A DNA stretch of 64,000 nucleotides, taken from contig JARGXX010000095.1 of assembly GCA_030374765.1 (NCBI GenBank), forward strand, positions 868,001-932,000, given 5' to 3'. How positions within the stretch are numbered: position 1 is the first letter of the stretch; each line of letters begins with the position of its first letter. Below, in pieces: positions 12,346 through 23,712 of this stretch. Position numbers and translations under genes: made by a program. The stretch comes from Agarophyton chilense. Its lineage: Eukaryota > Rhodophyta > Florideophyceae > Gracilariales > Gracilariaceae. The notes below the pieces were generated by a model, which was not told the DNA's origin, did no database searches, and saw only the letters and a program-made list of their open reading frames with translations.

Positions 12346-12657
12346 CAACTGTTGCTCGCGAACGCTACGCAGGACGAGATCCTACGCGTGCAGTGGGGTC
12401 ACGCAAAAAGAGAAGACACAAAGCCCCCTGGAAGACTACTACCCAAGCTGCCTCCCGCTCTCAAAGGTCTGCCGAGGAGAGCGGGCTTTTATCTTGTAGT
12501 TTCCCGCAGAGCGGGAACCGTGGACTGCAACGGCGTGGGTTGCGTTCCAGACGACTGCGCCTTATTCGCTCTCGTTGGGTCTAATCTAACAGCCATAATT
12601 GTGGTTCTCTTGCAAGGCCAGAGACAGCTATCAATCTACTAATTCAAACTACTGAAT

Positions 12658-14222
12658 TTGCTACCTACGGCTTCGTGGGTGGCCCGGAAAGATAGATATA
12701 ATACTGTAACAGATAGGATTGCTCGCATAATTAACACCGACGGAACTGATGACACTCCATTGGAGGACCTAATTCCTACCCCTTTTACAGATGATGGACC
12801 TCAGGGTTATACAAAAACGGATGACGTCATGGGTAAGGTCCAATCGGACGATCCTGAGGTAAAGGAGAACGAAGTATACCTATTGAACTGGGAGACAGTA
12901 CCCCCCAATTCAACACCACCTCAGGTTAACGCGGTAGCCCCAGAGGAGAAAGAGCTCCTCCCTATAAATATTAAAGAACTCCTACGGACTCAAGTCGAAG
13001 ACGAGTACTGCAAGGAAACAGCCCGATTGCTAGGAATCCCTGGATGCTTACTGGAATTTGACCGATTTGGACTACTGTGTCGCCGCTCACCACTAGATGG
13101 CGCACTCCAACGGGTAGTACCAAGATCTCTAAGGGCGCGATTGCTATAGTTCGCCTATTTTCCTTGCTTGGCTGACCATTCTGGAGGCGGAAGAATGTAC
13201 CAGACACTAAGGAAGTTCTTCTAGTGGCCAATAATGGCGCAAGGCCTATGACAAACCGCACGGAACTGCACTTCGTGCGCACAGATCCGAAGATGTCGCG
13301 CCAACCATAAGGCCAAATTAAAGCTCTTCCCCGCCACAGGTCCAATGGAATTTGTCGCAATGAATATTCATGGACCTTTGCCTAAGTCATCCCATTGGAA
13401 ACGGTTTGTCTAGGTAGAAACCGATAGGTTTACCAAACTTAACCGTGCCCTACCTGTAGGGAAAACAACAGCCACAGATGTCGCCACGGCCTTCTTGTCC
13501 TATTGGGTATACCCATATGGCATTCCACTCTACCTCCTCACGGATAATGGCAGCCAGTTTGTATCCAAATTCTTCTCTCACTTTGGTGCTACTTTAGGGA
13601 TCGAACATGTGACGACCACGGCGTACCATTTGCAAACCAATGGTCAAGGCGAACGCTTCAACCGCACTCTTCTGGACCAATTGACAGACTACGTATCGAA
13701 GCACCAATTGGACTGGGACGACGAAATTGAGCCACTGGCTTCTGCCTACAACACGCAGGTGCACGCTTCCACGGAGAGAACACCTTTCGACTTAACGCGA
13801 ACGGGATTGCCGCCACCGATAGCTGTTGACCTTCAGGAGCCTATTATACCCCAGAACATAACCGAAGTAATGACTCCTACCGAAGCGAAGCGCTACACCC
13901 GCCGACGCATCGACCGCATTATCCAATCGGCTGGAGCGTTACTGACCAAAGCCCAACGGCGCCACACGGTCAATTTCGACAAAGCCGTCTAGAACACACC
14001 TACCTTCGGGAAAGGAGAATTAGTTTACCTGGACCGGCCAACGAAAGAAAGCGAAGAGCTAAAGGACACTACGCGGAAGCTCTTACCCCGCTCTACGGAA
14101 CCATAAAAAGTCCTTAAGGTCAATCAACATACCATTGGGTTCCTAATTGAAGGCGTAGAGGATACCGTATCTATTGATCGGGTGACACGAGCCCCCAGCT
14201 CGCCAAAGTCACCAAAATCCTA
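12658..14222 (+). pseudogene. Chromovirus integrase, several in-frame stops
   Basis: A single frame carries most of the integrase. It has an N-terminal zinc-binding region near 13.15-13.3 kb (CLADHSGGGRMYQTLRKFF, then CTSCAQIRRC), the core with MNIHGPLPK, LLTDNGSQFVSKFF and HLQTNGQGERFNRT (the second Asp and the Glu of DDE), and a long C-terminal part. Stops are mostly TAG (13147, 13222, 13411, 13990), with one TGA near 13247. It would insert element cDNA; this copy is dead. Confidence 0.8.
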
Positions 14223-14256
14223 GCCTCCTCTTCCAACGAAATCACTACGACCTCAG

Positions 14257-14655
14257 GTGGACGCTCAAGCCCCCACACCCCCTAAGGCATTTCCCGCGGA
14301 CCCGAATAGCCCCATGGACCCAATGGTCAGCGCCAATAACGATGACCCGCCTCTTCCAACCGACTCCATTGAATTCGCCACTCTGGACCACGCTCTCCTT
14401 CCGGAGAATGAACACCAACCGGAATACGTGATGGAGCGCATCATCTCTGCCGGTCGGAGAGAAGATAGAAGTATGCACTATCGCGTCCATTGGTTCGGCT
14501 ACACCCCTGAAGACGACACTTGGACAGACCGTCAAACCGTTCCGGCTAGTTTTATCGCCCGTAATGGCGCAAAACCGGCAGCACGCAACGCAGCTTTCAG
14601 GATGGGGCAACCATTGGCCCGAATAATACCAAAACGCCTCCCAAAACAACTCTAG
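14257..14655 (+). pseudogene. Integrase C-terminal chromodomain
   Basis: An open 132-codon block in the integrase frame contains EYVMERIISAGRREDRSMHY, then RVHWFGYTPEDDTW. This is the chromodomain signature (aromatic cage strand and YxVxWxGY-type core) that defines chromoviruses. Family knowledge: such domains steer integration to particular chromatin marks. It ends with a stop at 14653. Confidence 0.85.
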
Positions 14656-14932
14656 AAATGCCTTTCGACACGACGTTTCGCCGTAGCACCCGCATCAGGG
14701 AACAAAGTCAGTCTTCAGGCGACACCTGAGGTAGACCTGAGACGCTCTCAAGGCTCAGACATCGTCCCGGGGCAAGCACGTTTGAGGAATACAAGAGGCC
14801 CTTTGGGAAAGCACAAGCATTACTTTTCTTGACTAAGTAGAAGAGGCCTAAAAGCCCTCATTATGACCTCAAGGTTCGCGAAAGCGCTCCATACACCGAC
14901 AGGACTCACTAGGGCGGCGCAGGAGTAAATTC

Positions 14933-17013
14933 CTAGTCCTCATTGGAACATGCAGGAGCGAAACCAGAACTAGGGTCACTCGAGGAGCCGACTGTACCAA
15001 TAAGACTGGCCCCAGCGAGTTGAGCACGCTTCTTCGGCGGAGATTCACCCGAGGAACTATTGGTACCATCAGAAGCCTCCCAATCACTCAGATGTAGACC
15101 GTACCGGGCATCCAAGTCTGCAGTAACCCTCTGGGACATCATTTGTGCATTCTGCTACAGGAGATTGACCATAACGGTCTTCAGATCCTGACCCTGTTTG
15201 CCAACCGCGGCATAGCGCGCCGAGCGAGGCACCCAGGAGCAAGCTTTCCTCAGAACTGTCGCAATCACCATCGAGGCAGTAATACCAACGGTACGGCAGA
15301 CATGACGGAGATACGCGGCTGCAGCCGTGATCGAAGCGTAAAAATGCGGCAACGGAAAGGACGAAGCGATGTCGACGCCCCCCGTGGACTTTTGAGCCAG
15401 CGCATCACCTACAGGACTTTCGAGTTCGACAGTAACCTTGCCAGGGGGGATGTCCACTTTGGCAACGGGCGGCTTTAATGAGATTTCATCCTGAGAAGCA
15501 GCGCCCCGAGGAGCTAGAGGAGGGAAAGCGGTCGGCCACACAACAGCGAACTCGACCGGAAGATTGACGCCCTCCACGGGTAGGACGAAGGGATCTTCAC
15601 CGAAGGGTTCTCAATAGGACGTACCAGCAGGAACCAACTGCGTGGCTTCCAAGCCAGGCTCGAAGCACAGAGAATCGAAACCAATGGCCTTCGGGTAATA
15701 GTGAGGCACATGAAGCCTCGGAATATCCGATGTCTGAATCCTCAAAGGCTTGGAGGGTTAGGCACGAGCGTCTCCCGACCCTGTGGATGTAGCGGAATCG
15801 GCGTGAACGAGTCGTTATCGTGGTCATACCAAAAGAACCCGGGAGTCTTGCTCCACTCCACCTGTAGGACATGATCCAAAAGAGTTTCGGCCTCCTCGAA
15901 TGCGAACTGGGTCTCACGGAAGATATTCTGGACGTCCAGGTTCCTTAGGAAACGGATTGTTATGCCTGGAAGTAGGATCAGACTTCCTCTACGACCGGGT
16001 ATGTTCTCGTCGTGCCATATCCTCCAATCATCCAAACGGACATTAGCACGCACTCCGTACTTCGCGGTATCCAGTAAGGCCATGAAGGACATCAAACCGA
16101 ACTCAACGAAGAGTACGTGCCAGGGCAACCAAGACATTCGGTAATTGCCATCGCCCATGAGTTAGGACGAGTCACACGCCGCTACGGACGGCGTGGGAGC
16201 CAAAACGAGCGGCGGGACACGCCAGTTTATGGCCCATTTGTTCTCATCCGCACGGGGCACTGAGAGATATAACGGAAGACGCTTGTCGACGCTCATGTCG
16301 TGAATCTCCACCCGGTGCCAGCAGAAGAAGAACTCGGGGGATTGACGTAAACGACCATCGGGCTCGTGCATCTCGTTCCAATAGACCCTATTGGACATCC
16401 GAAACAGGAGGTCATACAGCGGACGGAAGCACATGAGCGCCAAGAGGCTGAGACCCGCCGGAGAAAATCTCACATGAGGCGAGAAGAAGTCCGCGTGTAG
16501 GTCCGAAAGAAGTTTGTTCACCGTGAACTGGTACTCGGCTTCCTCCTCGCAGAGGACGTACGGCGTGTCCGCTTGGATGAGGGTGCGACATGGCGTCGTC
16601 GAACACGGATCCACTGGCCAATGCAGCCATCAGTTATACCACGAGACGCAACGCGCGTTTTTAATGCCATTCCGGAAATGGGGTATCTTAGCGAACCTCC
16701 GGGCGTCAAGATACATATGAAAGGATCTTTGGTATTCTTCCACAGAGGACGGAAGAATGGCATGACGCACTGCCCGCGGGTTTCGTCCGATGGTATGGTC
16801 ATAGCGGTTTCTGTGGCGCTCATATGCCACTTGGTATCCCAAGGAGCTCTTCGCTTTGTTGTTCGAAGCCATGGTGCCGCAACCCACAAGCTGGTCCGTT
16901 GGAAAATGTATAGGAAAACCGACGGAAGCGACAAAGTCTGGAGGGAGAATCGCGTAACCGACAGGCTTATAAGTCGAGTTCGGCATCGCGCGCAACCAAT
17001 GGAAAAGTTCCAC
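14933..17013 (-). pseudogene. Large antisense ORF inside the chromovirus, unknown function
   Basis: About 690 codons run opposite to gag-pol between the chromodomain and the 3' LTR. Blocks 17013-16630, 16614-16162 and 16158-15742 share one frame, split only by TGA and TAA. A frameshift near 15740 leads into the block continuing to 15155 and 14933, with one TGA near 15609. The protein has an aromatic-rich N-terminal part (MELFHWLRAMPNSTYKPVGY, DDWRIWHDENIPGRRGSLIL) and a Pro/Ser-rich C-terminal part. I recognise no domain. Few lesions over this length suggest it was translated until recently. It begins near the 3' LTR, so it may use an antisense LTR promoter. It could be a captured gene or an element-borne accessory gene. 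Confidence 0.5.
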
Positions 17014-17409
17014 GAGGAGAAGACGAGACGACCGAATTGAACTGAGCGGGCTGACAGGCGTGAACCACGGTGGACGAAGTGCGGAGGGTTGCCAAAGGAA
17101 GAGCGGAGACTAAAGAAGGCCCCAAAGACCGTCAGGGGAGAAGAAGCCATTTGACCATCTCGGCAACGCGACACGAAGAATAAACCGGCGATGCACCTAT
17201 GGCCAGCGCTCCCGGCGCGCTTGATTTTCAGTTTTCTGGCCAATTAATTGCCACCCCAGCCCCCGTGGGTAGCTCACGCTTCCTCCTACCCCCGCAGGTG
17301 ATGACGACGCGACGTCCCGTCGCGCCCGATGGTATGGGAGCAACTAAGCGCTCACGTCCCCTGGGTCAAGCATGAGGCGATCAAAACTTTGCCGTGACGA
17401 TCGAATCCT

Positions 17410-17422
17410 AAAAAAGGAGATA
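17410..17422 (+). other. Polypurine tract
   Basis: AAAAAAGGAGATA abuts the 3' LTR on its 5' side, the expected plus-strand primer position. It fixes the LTR start at 17423. Confidence 0.8.
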
Positions 17423-17868
17423 TGTGAAGGAGCAACGATCAAGGTTGAGTTCTGTAAGCTGCCAGAGCCTGAGGTATCCTACAGACGCCACGTGGACCGG
17501 CCGACCTCGGCTGGGCTCATTTAGATAATTATTTTGTTTTAATTAGTGTAATAGATTAGCATAAAGGTGCCAGGGAGATCCCAGCGCCTCGCCATCGAGA
17601 TTTACTTGGCTGAAGTGACGCTTCTCTCTTAGAGTAAAATAGGCACCGTTGGGATACTAAATTACCCTCTTTGGTACATTAAGTCCACCAATTGGTCTTC
17701 AAGCCATCGTTTCCGTAGCTCCGATCTGTACGACTACGCAGTAAACGCCAGCCCATTGCACCAAGAACACTGGGAGTGCCGCCGTCAAAGATACGAACCT
17801 TAGGACCGGCTCTACTACGCTACAACTGGTGGAGACCTGTACGCTGACCCACCAGTCATTGCTTTACA
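17423..17868 (+). repeat. 3' LTR of the plus-strand chromovirus
   Basis: TGTGAAG to TTTACA, paired with 7345-7790. Confidence 0.9.
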
Positions 17869-18351
17869 GCACCGAAGAAGATAGAAAAGAGAAGGCGGAC
17901 TGCGTTCCGTGAAACATGTTTTAGCAACTACGACGGCCGTCATGATCTTTCCGAAATCATTCCGCGGCCGCAGGAAAAGACGGAACTTGAGCTAGACGCA
18001 AGAAGAAGGCGGTTGACAAAAGAAATCGTGTGTGAGAAATAAGATCGAAAATCAATGCGACACTCACAGGAACTGGCCTGTGTTCAGGCACTTCCCTTCG
18101 ATTTTGAAAAACCATTACCAACAATAAATGATTCAAGTAGAGATAGAAGTACTCTACAAGGAGAAGTACTGGAACCGTCCGGCCAGCAAGACGGTTCCAT
18201 GTTGTTTCGGGACTTGGAGGCGCTGCCGGTGGAAGCTGGCAATAAAAATAACTATCTGCAAGAATCGGGAATCGAATAGGAAGGTGAAGACGAGATGAAT
18301 TTAGCAATTTTGTACAAAAGAATGCAAGCTGTGCTGTTAAGGGAGCGTATC
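17869..18351. other. No gene recognised
   Basis: Short ORFs on both strands without recognisable motifs. This is probably the flank of the adjacent decayed transposon. Confidence 0.4.
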
Positions 18352-21300
18352 TTTGGGTATCTGGATGTTTCTAGGGAGCAGCAGGTTCACTGCGTCGCGG
18401 CATGCGATACTAGCGGCAGCTGCTGAGGCAGCGAACGAGTCTGCTCGGTTATGCAAGTACAAAACTATCCAAACAACGATGGCTGCGGACCTGATGGAGA
18501 CCTGCTTTCCTCAGAGCAGCATCCAGTTCGTTTGCAGCATACCACGCGGACCTTGTACTGCACGTGTTCGAACAGGCTTCCACCCGGCAAATAACAAAAG
18601 CACCCACCCAGGCAACTGCGCCAAGCTCATCTTGCCATTGGAATGGGCGAAGCTGGAATTTGTCACGCACTCGTTTTATGAAGATGTACTCAAGAATCCA
18701 AGGAGCAGAAAGGCAGACTACATCAGTATTGAGAGTCCCTCTCTCTTTCAGCGTTGTGCTGTTGCCATTTGGAATTGATCTCACGCTGTGGGTTACGTAC
18801 AACGATTTAGTCTGCGCAGCTGCCTTGGGGGACAGCGTGAGTGTCCCATGCAGCTGGCGGCCACTATTTATCGGTTCTGTTGGATTAGATTTATCCAGAA
18901 TGAGGTGGATCGTTCAAGAAGACTTGGAAAACCGGCCGGATCTCGTAACGTCCTCGTTTGTGGTACTGTCGGAAGCGTTTGGTGTGTCGCGTCGTATTCT
19001 TGCAAACAGATTGAAACACTGGTGGGTTCGTGTGAGTGGTCCTCATAGGAGAAGGTTGTGTAAAAATCTCGGCAAAGAGCAACTCATTCGTCATTATCTG
19101 CCCCGCTGAGAAGGGCAATGGTAGGGAGGGAAGGCGTGGGGGGCCCTCTTCTTCGCGTGGAAGAAGTATCGCCGGGAGCACACAGTGCACCATTACCACT
19201 TCAGCGGATCTCGCGAGCATGGAGGTACTGACCGGCGATGTGTGTGTGTGATTCTTCGGCTGGAGAGCAGCAGTGAAACTTCGGGGACTGTCCATATTCT
19301 TGTTGCATCTTTAGGTCACCTTGGACGAGGGCAATTACCCTAACGGCTGATCTGGTTGCATTCTCAGTGTGACGCCCCGGGAGGGAGAGTAAAAGTCTCT
19401 CCGATTGCGGCTGCAGACGTGATACGGATTCGGAGGTGGAAGTTCGGGGACAGAGTCTTTTCCTGGAGGGCCCATGCCCAGAAGAAAAATGAACTTGGGA
19501 TATCTGAAGAACAGAGAGAGGTATGTGGTGTACTAGATACCTTTATATACTGACGGTTTCAAGCTACCTAAATCTCTGTCTGACTCAGGTTGCGTTGGGG
19601 GACACTTCATAATGCCGCTTGGTCTGTCGTTGGAGGCCAGAAGATCTGTTGTGGCCGCCCGCGTTCTTACGCTTACACCGCACGGACAATCCCTCAACAA
19701 CGCCTTGGATCTCGTATTGTATGGCGTGGTGAACAGCGCTGTGAATGGAATACAAGTAATGGACCCGTACGGACGTCGCGTTAGAATTTTCATAGATCCC
19801 GTGGCATTCTTCGGGGACTACTCCGCTGTTTATGCAACTGCTGATGTGCTGGGTTACACGGTGGGCGCCTTTCGCACGTTGTGCGAGGTGAAAAGAAGGA
19901 AATGTTGCACCGAACCGGAGATAATGTATTCCACCGAGATTCAAACGAGGAGAGACTGGGATATGTTCTCTCCGAAGAGAGGATGCGCGCCATACGGGAG
20001 TCTCAAGCGGATAGTGGAAGTATGAGGACACTTGAAGTTCGATGCGCCGCACGCGAGGGCACGAGCAGTCTGCCGTCTTTGAAGTTGTCTGAGAAGCCGC
20101 GGGCGGAGCGGAGCCCATTTCTTACCGAAAAAACAATCCTATGCTGGTGCCAGTATTTGATTCGAGTCTGAGTGCGGCTGCGGTTCCTGACCACCTCCTC
20201 CCAGGTCTCACAAAGAACCTCTTGAATATGTGTATTGAGCAGTTGGCATCGGACATTGATCGAACCGCAATGGAACTGCAGATTCTTAGAGCTGCTACAG
20301 GGAATGGTATTCCTGTTAAGTAAAATATTCTGCGATGGGACAAATCGGGCAAGTACACGGGACTCTTGGGATTGCCAATGTCGGGATTTCTCTGTGTTGC
20401 GATGTGTGCGGCTTCTGTGTTTGAGCAGTTGTGCGAGGGGTCTAAGGATTCTGTTTTCGCGCTACCACGCCCTTTTGCAAGATTTGGTAGCCTGCGTCTA
20501 CCGATGGCCAGCGGAGGAGGAGACTGGTGGTGTGGCGCACATGCATTACACGGCCCGCGAGGGTGCTCTACGGTATCAGGGAGAGGTGAGGGGAACAACG
20601 AAACGGTACTAACAAACGACGGCCGCCATTTAAAGCACACGCGGAGAGAGCGCGAAGGTTCTGAACAAGCCGAACGCCCATCGAGCTCTTGAAATATGCG
20701 TCCACACCATTCCAAATTTTGCACATACCAGGAACTGCTCCTAAATGGTTTTAGAAATGGTTCACAGAACTTTCAAGTACTGGCTTGAAATAAATTCGCA
20801 TCACGACTCGCATCTCACGGCCGTAGAGAGAGCCATTGCTCAAGTCTGGTTTGGGTAGCTCCACGCGCTCTACAATTGTTTGTCTAACGGAGGAAAAATG
20901 AAACGGGAACGCGCTGAGATGGGGCTGCAGAGGCTGCCGTTTGGGATCGATGAGATCGAATTGGAGGACACGAAAAGTGGTGCAGCTCAAATGCTGCAAG
21001 TTTTCAGGAAGGAGATGCGCGAGAGCTTTCGAGAACGGATCACGACGCAATTGCAGGAGTGTAGACAATTCAATCTCCCGTGCAGGCGACCCTTCCAATG
21101 GGAGGCATTTATTCAAGACCCGAGGGAACACCGACCTGTACATCACTTGGCGGGAGTACGCCAGCTGGAGGAGCACATTGCAGGAACCCAAGGAAGGAAA
21201 AGACAGCACACTGAGATGTTCCAGCAGGCTTGGTACGTATCAGTGAACAAGTATGGTGGGCGACGGCGAGCGTATGTGCACCACACCGTTAAAGAGGGCG

Positions 21301-21368
21301 ACGCAGTGTCATCTATTGTTGAAGAAAACGTGTCTGCAGATATTGTGGTACGTACGAGGGATGACTGA
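18352..21368 (+). pseudogene. Decayed KDZ-like DNA transposase
   Basis: Transposase-like segments follow one another on the plus strand in changing frames. One reads GIQVMDPYGRRVRIFIDPVA, then FFGDYSAVYATADVLGY (19.74-19.87 kb). Next comes KLSEKPR, then FDSSLSAAAVPDHLLPGLTK (20.15 kb). Then YHALLQDLVACVYRWPAEEE (20.48 kb), and NKPNAHRALEICVHTIPNFA, then HRTFKYWLEINSHHDSHLTA and VERAIAQVWFG (20.67-20.85 kb). A 162-codon block at 20880-21368 is the C-terminal part. The NKPN-HR-E-VHTIP-F-HARN-like signature recurs in DNA transposases of the Kyakuja-Dileera-Zisupton type as I remember them from algae. Many frameshifts and stops make it inactive. Ends were not determined. Confidence 0.5.
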
Positions 21369-22669
21369 GAAGGCGTACAGCAACTACTTATGGTAGTTGG
21401 GATTGCTAAGTGTCACGAAGATGTGGTTTGGGGTTTTGTGAAGCGGATGGAAGGAGGCCGGGACGGTAGTAGATGGTCGCCAAGTCAAATGCAGCCCATG
21501 CAATTCGGAGTGCGTGTGCGCCGCGCAGGTTTGATTCATGTGTATGACAATCGATGCTGATTCGTGAGAAAAGAAGGCACACCCGAGCATTGCACCACGG
21601 CCGTGCATGGTGGGACGTACGAGGTACTCACTAAGATGGATGGATACCCTCCGCACCTAGGGTAGATGAATGGACGACGGAGCCCGTGCACGAGGGGTGG
21701 ATTGCAATTCTCCGTGATGCTGTTTTGCTTTTTGGTGGATTCCTACATCAGTAGCGAGGGTAGTGATTGCGTGCTATTTTAGGGCACCAATGTACAAGAA
21801 ATTGCTTACAGCGCAATGAAGGAATTCACTTGGTTCCTTAAAACACGAAACCAATGTATTTAAAGTATATACCTTTGTTTTCCGAATTACCGCACCAATG
21901 AATTCTCTTGTACACCACTACTAAGGTTTGCAAGAGACTACCAACTTGAATCAACCCAAAAGTCTTGGCTTATATCGAACCATTAATACCAAATTACCAC
22001 ACCATGATATCTTAGTGGATACCCAACATATCGAAACAGCGTCACATAATTTCCCTATTACCGAACCACCAAAAGTCAGCTTTTGTTCCACTAATTCCTT
22101 TACAACGGGCCAATATTTGCGCACGTGCGTACCACTAAACGTTGTAGCACACGAATGCGTTTTTTGTGGCGCGGTACTCGTAAAACAAACGTTTCCTTCG
22201 GAATTCCTCCCGTTCGGAGACTTGGCTTTCCTACCGTTCCCTTGTTCACATTGGGGCAATGAGTGTTTTTGGTAGTACCGTACAATTACTTCCAGATGAA
22301 ACAGTAGTACGGAACCAGTATAAATCTAGTAGTTTATTGTCTATTATAACGCTATAATTCTAGTGGTGTGAGATGGAATTTCATTGGTTCTGTACCATTT
22401 AAAGTAGTGGTTGAGAACATTTTAAGAATCGAAATTTACCATGCAGTATTTCGAGAGGAGTGCGATATAGCTTCTATATTTTGCTAAATTGCAGTCAAAC
22501 TCGGGCGAAAGAGGAGGATCGTCATGTCTTTGCACCACATAAGACTGTGGGTGGGGAGTTACTGTTTCCAATTCCAGTTCCCATTGGTGTAAAGCGTGAG
22601 TTTCAGGTGGATTAATGTTGTCCTTCATGGCGGTTCTGTGTGCCATATTGCGAGCGATTAGAACCAGTA
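21369..22669. other. No gene recognised
   Basis: AT-rich sequence with only short unconvincing ORFs. It may contain flank of the copia remnant to the right. Short repeats of the type CACTTGGTTCCTTAAAAC and CATTGGTTCTGTACC occur. Confidence 0.4.
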
Positions 22670-23712
22670 TTAGTGTGATTTGGGATTTGCCCAGACGAGT
22701 TGCGCGATTATTATGATCGTTGTTTGATTCTTCCTGCTTTCGTTTGTAGCAGTCCCGGACATAATGTACGCGACGTCTGCAGTAGTAGAAGTTATTGCCA
22801 TCGCCATCTTGATTGGAAGATGATTTGTTTCGTCGAGCACATCGCTGACGTCCTCTTTTCCTGGCTGTGTCGACCTTTGGCTGTGTGAATGGTGTAGGCG
22901 TAGAAGAGGACGCGCGTTGCGTGTTGTTTGGGTTCTCTGACGGGCCACTTCGGCTTCGATGGGGTTGACAATGGAGTCGAAACCAGCATTCGTAAGATTG
23001 GACGTCATAGCCAAAGGTACAAAAGAGTTGGGAAGGCTTCTGATAAGTTTGGACACTTTCTCTTTGTCAGATACTTCTTCGTCGAAAGTGGCAAGTGCTC
23101 CAACCAATAATTTCCAGAATCTTAGACACGTGCTTGTTCTAATTTTCGTTTTATTTGTATCCAAGCGTTTCCAAGCGGTAACGGATGTTCTGAACGACTT
23201 GCCTCTTGGTAGTTGTGTACAGACGCTGAAATTAATCCAAGATTTATTTGGCTGTTTTGTCGTCTTTCACGAAAGTGCGGACGAGAACTAATGCTGAAAC
23301 GACAAGGCAAAGCGTGATTGTGCTCTTTTCCCTGACGGATTTCTCAATTCAAGTCCTCATCGAGCGGTTGTTGATATTGAATCATTTGGGACGAGGATCC
23401 AAACCACTTAAAAAATCGTCGTCACGACGGAGATAGTAGAGAAGAAGACGGCAACATAGAATGTAGTCAGTTGGGACCTTGAGCTTAGGCAGCTCACCCC
23501 AAGGAAACTCTCGTGAAATTTTGACATTGGGGAGGGAGTGATGAACGGGGTAGTACGATGGACTTGCTTAAGCGGGAAAGGATTCTGCGACCTACGGTAG
23601 GGACGTTTTGTTCTTCAACTTCTTTCTTCGACAGTCTCATGCGTGTAGAGAGGACCTTATTCTTCGGGCGGAACCTGTTAAAGGCGTTCGGGTAATACGC
23701 ACTTGGCGGCAA
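22670..23712 (-). pseudogene. Ty1/copia gag remnant
   Basis: The minus-strand block 23164-22670 has LLVGALATFDEEVSDKEKVS, then KLIRSLPNSFVPLAM and FDSIVNPIEAEVARQRTQ. This is the copia-type gag pattern in which a helical bundle selects against bad steps at LLxxLP. About 140 codons later, in another frame, a degenerate zinc knuckle reads FYYCRRRVHYVRDCYKRK. An upstream fragment extends to about 23712. No copia pol is visible to the left, so the element is truncated. It is not functional. Confidence 0.6.

Larger units (their letters stand above)
7345..17868 (+). mobile_element. Complete but decayed Ty3/gypsy chromovirus, 10.5 kb
   Basis: Direct 446-bp repeats at 7345-7790 and 17423-17868 bound gag, aspartic protease, RT, RNase H, integrase and a chromodomain in that order on the plus strand. 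A primer-binding-site-like string follows the left LTR and a polypurine tract precedes the right one. By eye the LTRs differ at about 14 of 446 positions (about 97% identity), so the insertion is not ancient, yet gag and pol carry many stops. The internal region is unusually long because about 2.7 kb lies between the chromodomain and the 3' LTR, with a large antisense ORF. No matching 5-bp target duplication was found (GTCAG left, GCACC right). Confidence 0.9.

Noticed and set aside
16518-17243. 241-codon minus-strand ORF overlapping the antisense gene
   Set aside because: Composition is Arg/Ser/Cys-rich and irregular; the frame in 17013-15742 gives the more protein-like sequence and continues across the stops.
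7340-17873. Target duplication of the plus-strand chromovirus
   Set aside because: Flanks GTCAG and GCACC do not match; shifting the LTR edges by a few bases did not help.
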